This document shows, piece after piece, positions 60,538 to 64,000 of a stretch of 64,000 bases of DNA (position 1 is its first letter; the number at the start of each line of letters is the position of its first letter). Both the position numbers and the translations under genes were made by a program. Source of the stretch: Haliea sp963974125 (lineage in GTDB: Bacteria; Pseudomonadota; Gammaproteobacteria; Pseudomonadales; Halieaceae); assembly GCA_963974125.1 (NCBI GenBank), contig CAXBCH010000013.1, positions 1 to 64,000 on the forward strand, given 5' to 3'. The notes under the pieces are model-generated. The model was not told the origin of the DNA. It was given only the letters and a program-made list of their open reading frames with translations, and did no database searches.

Positions 60538-63102
60538 TCATTTCAGGCGCGCGCGCAATGCATAAAGCAGCTCCAGCGCCTGCCGCGGACTCAGGCTGTC
60601 GATATCCAGGGCTTCCAGCTGCTCCAGCACCGGGTGCGTAGCGGACTCGGCGAACAACTCGGCCTGGGCGGGTGCCGGCATCTGCCCGGCGCGGTCCCTG
60701 CCCAGCTCCAGCTCTTGCAGTTTGTCCCGGGCAGCTTTCAGTACCGGGTCCGGAATCCCCGCCAGCTTGGCCACCTGCAGGCCGAAGCTGCGGTTGGCGG
60801 GGCCTTCCTGGATGTTGTGCAGGAACACCACGTGGTCCTGGTGCTCGGTGGCGTCCAGGTGCACATTGGCCATGGTCGGGCACAGCTCGGGCAGGGCGGT
60901 GAGTTCGAAGTAGTGGGTGGCGAACAGGGTAAAGGCGCGGACCTGCTGCGCCAGCTGGATCGCGGCGGCCCAGGCCAGGCTGAGACCGTCGAAGGTGCTG
61001 GTACCGCGCCCGACCTCGTCCATCAGCACCAGGCTGCGCTCGCTGGCGTTGTGGAGGATGTTGGCGGTTTCCGTCATCTCCACCATGAAGGTGGAGCGAC
61101 CGCTGGAGAGGTCATCGGAAGAGCCGATACGGGTAAAGATGCGATCGATGGGTGACAGCCGCGCGCTGCTGGCGGGGACAAAGCTGCCGCTGTGGGCGAG
61201 CAGGGCGATGATGGCGTTCTGGCGCATATAGGTCGACTTGCCGCCCATATTGGGGCCGGTGATCAGCAGCATGCGACGGCGCTGGTTGAGCAGGGCGTCG
61301 TTGGCGATGAAGGGCTCCTCCAGCACCTGCTCCACTACCAGGTGGCGGCCGCCGCTGATCTCGAACAATAGCTCGTCGCTGAACTCGGGCTGGCACAGGC
61401 GCAGGGTCTCGGCGCGCTCGGCCAGGTTGGCCAGCACGTCCAGTTCCGCCACCGCGGCGGCGCTGTCCGCGAGCGGCGCCAGGTCCTCGTTCAGGCGCTC
61501 CAGCAAGGCATCGTACAGGCCCTTTTCCCGCGCCAGCGCCCGGCTTTTCGCCGACAGCGCCTTGTCCTCGAAGGTCTTCAGTTCCGGGGTGATGAAACGC
61601 TCCGCGTTCTTCAGGGTCTGCCGGCGCTGGTAGGTGTCCGGTGCCCGGTCCGACTGGCCGCGGCTGATCTCGATGTAGTAGCCGTGGACCCGGTTGTAGC
61701 CCACTTTCAGGGTGCTGATGCCGGTGGCCTCGCGCTCGCGCTGCTCGATCTCCAGCAGGTAGTCGCCGGCGTTGCTGCTGATGCGGCGCAGCTCGTCCAG
61801 CTCCGCGTCATAGCCCGTGGCGATGACCCCGCCGTCGCGGATCACCACCGGGGGATTGTCGCCAATCGCGCGCTGCAGCAGTTCACAGAGCTCCGGGAAC
61901 TCGGCGGCCTGCTGCGACAGGGCGCCAAGCTGCTCCGAAGCGCAGTTGGCCAGCGCCGAATGCAGTCCGGGCAGGGCCTGCAGGGAGCTGCGCAGGCGGG
62001 TCAGGTCGCGGGGGCGGGCGGAGCGCAGGGCTACCCGGCTGAGGATGCGTTCCATGTCACCGATGGGCTTGAGTGCCGCCCGCACTGGTTCATGCCCATA
62101 CTCCGCACACAGCGCCCGAATCGCTCCGTGGCGCCGTTGCAGGACGCTGGTATTGGTGAGCGGGCGATGCAGCCAGCGCCGCAGCAGGCGGCTGCCCATG
62201 GCAGTGACGCAGCGGTCCATCACCGACAGCAGGGTATTGCTGTCGCCGCCGGCCAGGTTGCGGTCGATCTCCAGGTTGCGGCGGGTGGCGGCGTCGAGGA
62301 TCACGCTCTCGGCACGGCTTTCATGAGCGATGGCGCGAATATGGGGCAGGTTGCTGCGCTGCGTGTCCTTCACATACTGCAGCAGGCAGCCGGCGGCGCC
62401 CAGGGCCAGGCCCAGTTCATCGCAGCCAAAACCCTGCAGATCGTGGGTCTGGAATTGCAGGTTCAGGGACCGGCGCGCGCTGTCCTGGTCGAATTCCCAG
62501 ACCGGCTGGGCGCGGGCGCCGCGGCGCCCGGTCACCACCGGGTAGCCGATGTTTTCCTGGTACAGGGTCTCGGCCGGGTTGAGCCGTTGCAGCTCGCTGG
62601 CCAGGGCCTCCTCGCCGGTCACCTCCAGCACCCGGAAGCGGCCGCTGGCCAGGTCCAGCCAGGCCAGCCCGAACTGGTCCCGGTGCTGGGCCACCGCCAG
62701 CAGCAGGTTGTCCGCCCGCTCCTCCAGCAGGGCCTCGTCGCTGAGCGTGCCCGGCGTGACAATGCGTACCACCTTGCGCTCCACCGGCCCCTTGCTGGTG
62801 GCCGGGTCGCCGATCTGTTCGCAGATGGCCACCGAGACTCCCGCCTTCACCAGTCGCGCCAGGTAGCCTTCGGCGGCGTGGTAGGGCACCCCGGCCATGG
62901 GGATGGGCTCGCCGTTGGACTTGCCGCGGGCGGTGAGGGTAATGTCCAGCAACTCCGCCGCCCGCCTGGCGTCGTCGAAGAACAGCTCGTAGAAGTCGCC
63001 CATCCGGTAGAACAGCAGCTCCCGCGGATGCTGCGCCTTGATCCGCAGGAACTGTTGCATCATCGGCGTGTGGGTTTCGAGGGGCTGTTCCTGGGCGGAC
63101 AT
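60538..63102 (-). CDS. mutS: DNA mismatch repair protein MutS
   Basis: MutS finds mismatches and starts strand-directed repair with MutL. The 854-residue length is normal for MutS1. The mismatch wedge is Phe37-x-Glu39 in RMGDFYELFF; the ATPase has GPNMGGKSTYMRQ (about 615), DEVGRGTSTFDGLSLAWA and FATHYFELT. ATG 63102 gives MSAQEQPLETHTPMMQQF like relatives; the frame is open for about 160 codons upstream, but those do not match. The 160 bases after the stop, to the HD-GYP start, show no gene. Confidence 0.96.
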   Translation of the reverse strand: MSAQEQPLETHTPMMQQFLRIKAQHPRELLFYRMGDFYELFFDDARRAAELLDITLTARGKSNGEPIPMAGVPYHAAEGYLARLVKAGVSVAICEQIGDPATSKGPVERKVVRIVTPGTLSDEALLEERADNLLLAVAQHRDQFGLAWLDLASGRFRVLEVTGEEALASELQRLNPAETLYQENIGYPVVTGRRGARAQPVWEFDQDSARRSLNLQFQTHDLQGFGCDELGLALGAAGCLLQYVKDTQRSNLPHIRAIAHESRAESVILDAATRRNLEIDRNLAGGDSNTLLSVMDRCVTAMGSRLLRRWLHRPLTNTSVLQRRHGAIRALCAEYGHEPVRAALKPIGDMERILSRVALRSARPRDLTRLRSSLQALPGLHSALANCASEQLGALSQQAAEFPELCELLQRAIGDNPPVVIRDGGVIATGYDAELDELRRISSNAGDYLLEIEQREREATGISTLKVGYNRVHGYYIEISRGQSDRAPDTYQRRQTLKNAERFITPELKTFEDKALSAKSRALAREKGLYDALLERLNEDLAPLADSAAAVAELDVLANLAERAETLRLCQPEFSDELLFEISGGRHLVVEQVLEEPFIANDALLNQRRRMLLITGPNMGGKSTYMRQNAIIALLAHSGSFVPASSARLSPIDRIFTRIGSSDDLSSGRSTFMVEMTETANILHNASERSLVLMDEVGRGTSTFDGLSLAWAAAIQLAQQVRAFTLFATHYFELTALPELCPTMANVHLDATEHQDHVVFLHNIQEGPANRSFGLQVAKLAGIPDPVLKAARDKLQELELGRDRAGQMPAPAQAELFAESATHPVLEQLEALDIDSLSPRQALELLYALRARLK

Positions 63103-63241
63103 GGAAAACCTTGCTGCGCATAAAAGAGCGATTCTACGCGATGGCGGCGGGCTTGCGGAACCTCGGGAACAGAACGCAGTGCTCGCCACGGGAGAATCCT
63201 GTCTCGAGGATGAACGGTTCGGCGAATGTAAACCGGTGGCA

Positions 63242-64000
63242 TTATCCCGGAGCAACCGCCTCCTGATCCACGAAGCGTTGGTGCTGGCGCAATGCTGGCA
63301 GCAGCGTGGTATCGCTGTAGGCACAGCCGGTTTGCACCGGGTCAAGTTGACCCGTCTTGTGGGCCTGCCCGGCGCTGTGGCCTCCGCCGTGCTCCAGTAG
63401 CTCCAGCATGGGCCGGTAGCCCGGCTCCCAGGCCCGCAGTGTCGGCAGGCTCTGGCGCAGCCCCTTGAGAATGCCAAAACCGGCAAAGTCCAGGTCCCCC
63501 CAGAAGCAGGCGGGTAGTGCTGCATCCAGCCAGCTCGCCTGAAAACCTTCGCTGTCGCTGCCGGGTAGAAAGGCAAAGCGTGTGTGGATACTGCTCAAGC
63601 GCTGCGCGCTGGCCCGAAAGCCCCCGCTGTACAGGAGGGCGTAACCGGACGGAGGCCGCTCCACCAGGCGCAGGAAGCTGTCCTGGTTTTCCACCACCAG
63701 CAAGCGCTCGAAACCCGGCGGCGCCCAGGCGGTCAACAGCAGGGGGCGAGGCGGGATCACCGCGGCACGTTCGCCGTAGAGTTTGTTCAGCAGCTCCTGG
63801 CGACCATCGAGAAACTTGGAGTCGCCGCGAAAGCAACGGGCGGCGATTTCACGCAGGCTCAGGCCGCTGTCGAGATGCTCTGCAACCGCGGCGAAGGCCG
63901 CGGCCAGCTCCCCGATCTCCCAGTCGGGGTACTGGAGTGAGCTGGTGAGCAGCGCGGCGCCGTCGTCAGCGAAGTGTCCACTATAGTGAGCGAGGGCGCT
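63242..64000 (-). CDS. JetD-like protein with DUF2220 (Toprim-type) domain, 5' end outside window
   Basis: The frame is open from the right edge to a stop at 63244-63242, giving the last 252 residues. Features match, from memory, the C-terminal DUF2220 domain of JetD, the Toprim nuclease of the Wadjet plasmid-defence system. RGDSKFLDGRQELLNKL is followed by LLVVENQDSFLRL (candidate Toprim Glu) and ACFWGDLDFAGFGILKGLR (DxD-like). The end is a conserved-looking TGCAYSDTTLLPALRQ and RFVDQEAV. JetD is usually the last gene of jetABCD, so jetA-C could lie beyond 64000. A solitary DUF2220 gene is the alternative. It is 139 bases upstream of mutS on the same strand. Confidence 0.7.
   Translation of the reverse strand, partial: SALAHYSGHFADDGAALLTSSLQYPDWEIGELAAAFAAVAEHLDSGLSLREIAARCFRGDSKFLDGRQELLNKLYGERAAVIPPRPLLLTAWAPPGFERLLVVENQDSFLRLVERPPSGYALLYSGGFRASAQRLSSIHTRFAFLPGSDSEGFQASWLDAALPACFWGDLDFAGFGILKGLRQSLPTLRAWEPGYRPMLELLEHGGGHSAGQAHKTGQLDPVQTGCAYSDTTLLPALRQHQRFVDQEAVAPG

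Noticed and set aside
61684..63123. 479-codon plus-strand frame opposite mutS
   Set aside because: Antisense shadow of the MutS coding sequence with no motif or ribosome site.
63342..63836. 164-codon minus-strand frame overlapping the JetD-like gene
   Set aside because: It is out of frame with the conserved Toprim-like motifs, which lie in the frame that is open to the window edge.
1..64000. Search for tRNA, rRNA, insertion sequences, prophage or integron features
   Set aside because: No tRNA-like cloverleaf, transposase, integrase or terminal inverted repeat was recognised on reading; a covariance-model scan was not possible.

Overview
The window is G+C-rich chromosomal DNA from a gammaproteobacterium. 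The order accA-tilS-pyrG-kdsA-eno-ftsB-ispD-ispF-truD-pcm-nlpD-rpoS-fdxA followed by mutS is the Pseudomonas/Cellvibrio type. A sodium-pumping oxaloacetate decarboxylase, a SUF-type iron-sulfur operon and an Entner-Doudoroff aldolase beside GAPDH suggest a marine, Halieaceae-like member; that family placement is inference. Genes are closely packed and often overlap by 1 to 8 bases, with several GTG starts. I found no tRNA, rRNA, insertion sequence, prophage or CRISPR array, and no gene-free stretch longer than 300 bases.

Layout. 1-105: acidic-repeat end of an unknown plus-strand gene. 153-6317 (minus): seven-gene suf operon sufBCDSA-sufT-sufE, with a good promoter overlapped by a near-perfect IscR type 1 site (6428-6452). 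6475-10590: TPR-sulfotransferase, small membrane protein, MgtE-type transporter, thioesterase and msrB. 10800-13971: three overlapping genes for a retropepsin-like lipoprotein, an inactive-transglutaminase/7TM protein and a RimK-like ATP-grasp ligase, a conserved but functionally open cassette. 14120-20381: rhlE, PhoD-type phosphatase, acyl-CoA synthetase, MFS transporter. 20516-21193: folE with a clear terminator. 21350-26757: eda, a GAPDH paralogue lacking the catalytic cysteine, a normal gap, and ppc. These four are tightly spaced or overlapping and form a central-carbon operon. 26772-34640 (minus): lutABC, a 664-residue membrane protein of unknown role, a saccharopine-dehydrogenase-like oxidoreductase and a POT peptide transporter. 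34785-38225: M28 peptidase, SDR, dusC. 38387-41842: oadGAB. 41945-54487: the housekeeping block from accA to rpoS, with a PopT-family (DUF368) gene between pcm and nlpD and no surE. 54510-63102 (minus): fdxA, a 1419-residue hybrid sensor kinase and an HD-GYP response regulator (the latter two placed between fdxA and mutS), then mutS. 63242-64000: the 3' part of a gene resembling Wadjet JetD (DUF2220), running off the right edge.

The points most worth following are the JetD-like gene at the right edge, the cysteine-less GAPDH translated together with a functional one, the ATP-grasp cassette, the kinase/HD-GYP insertion, and two separate 14-base tandem arrays that share a core sequence.
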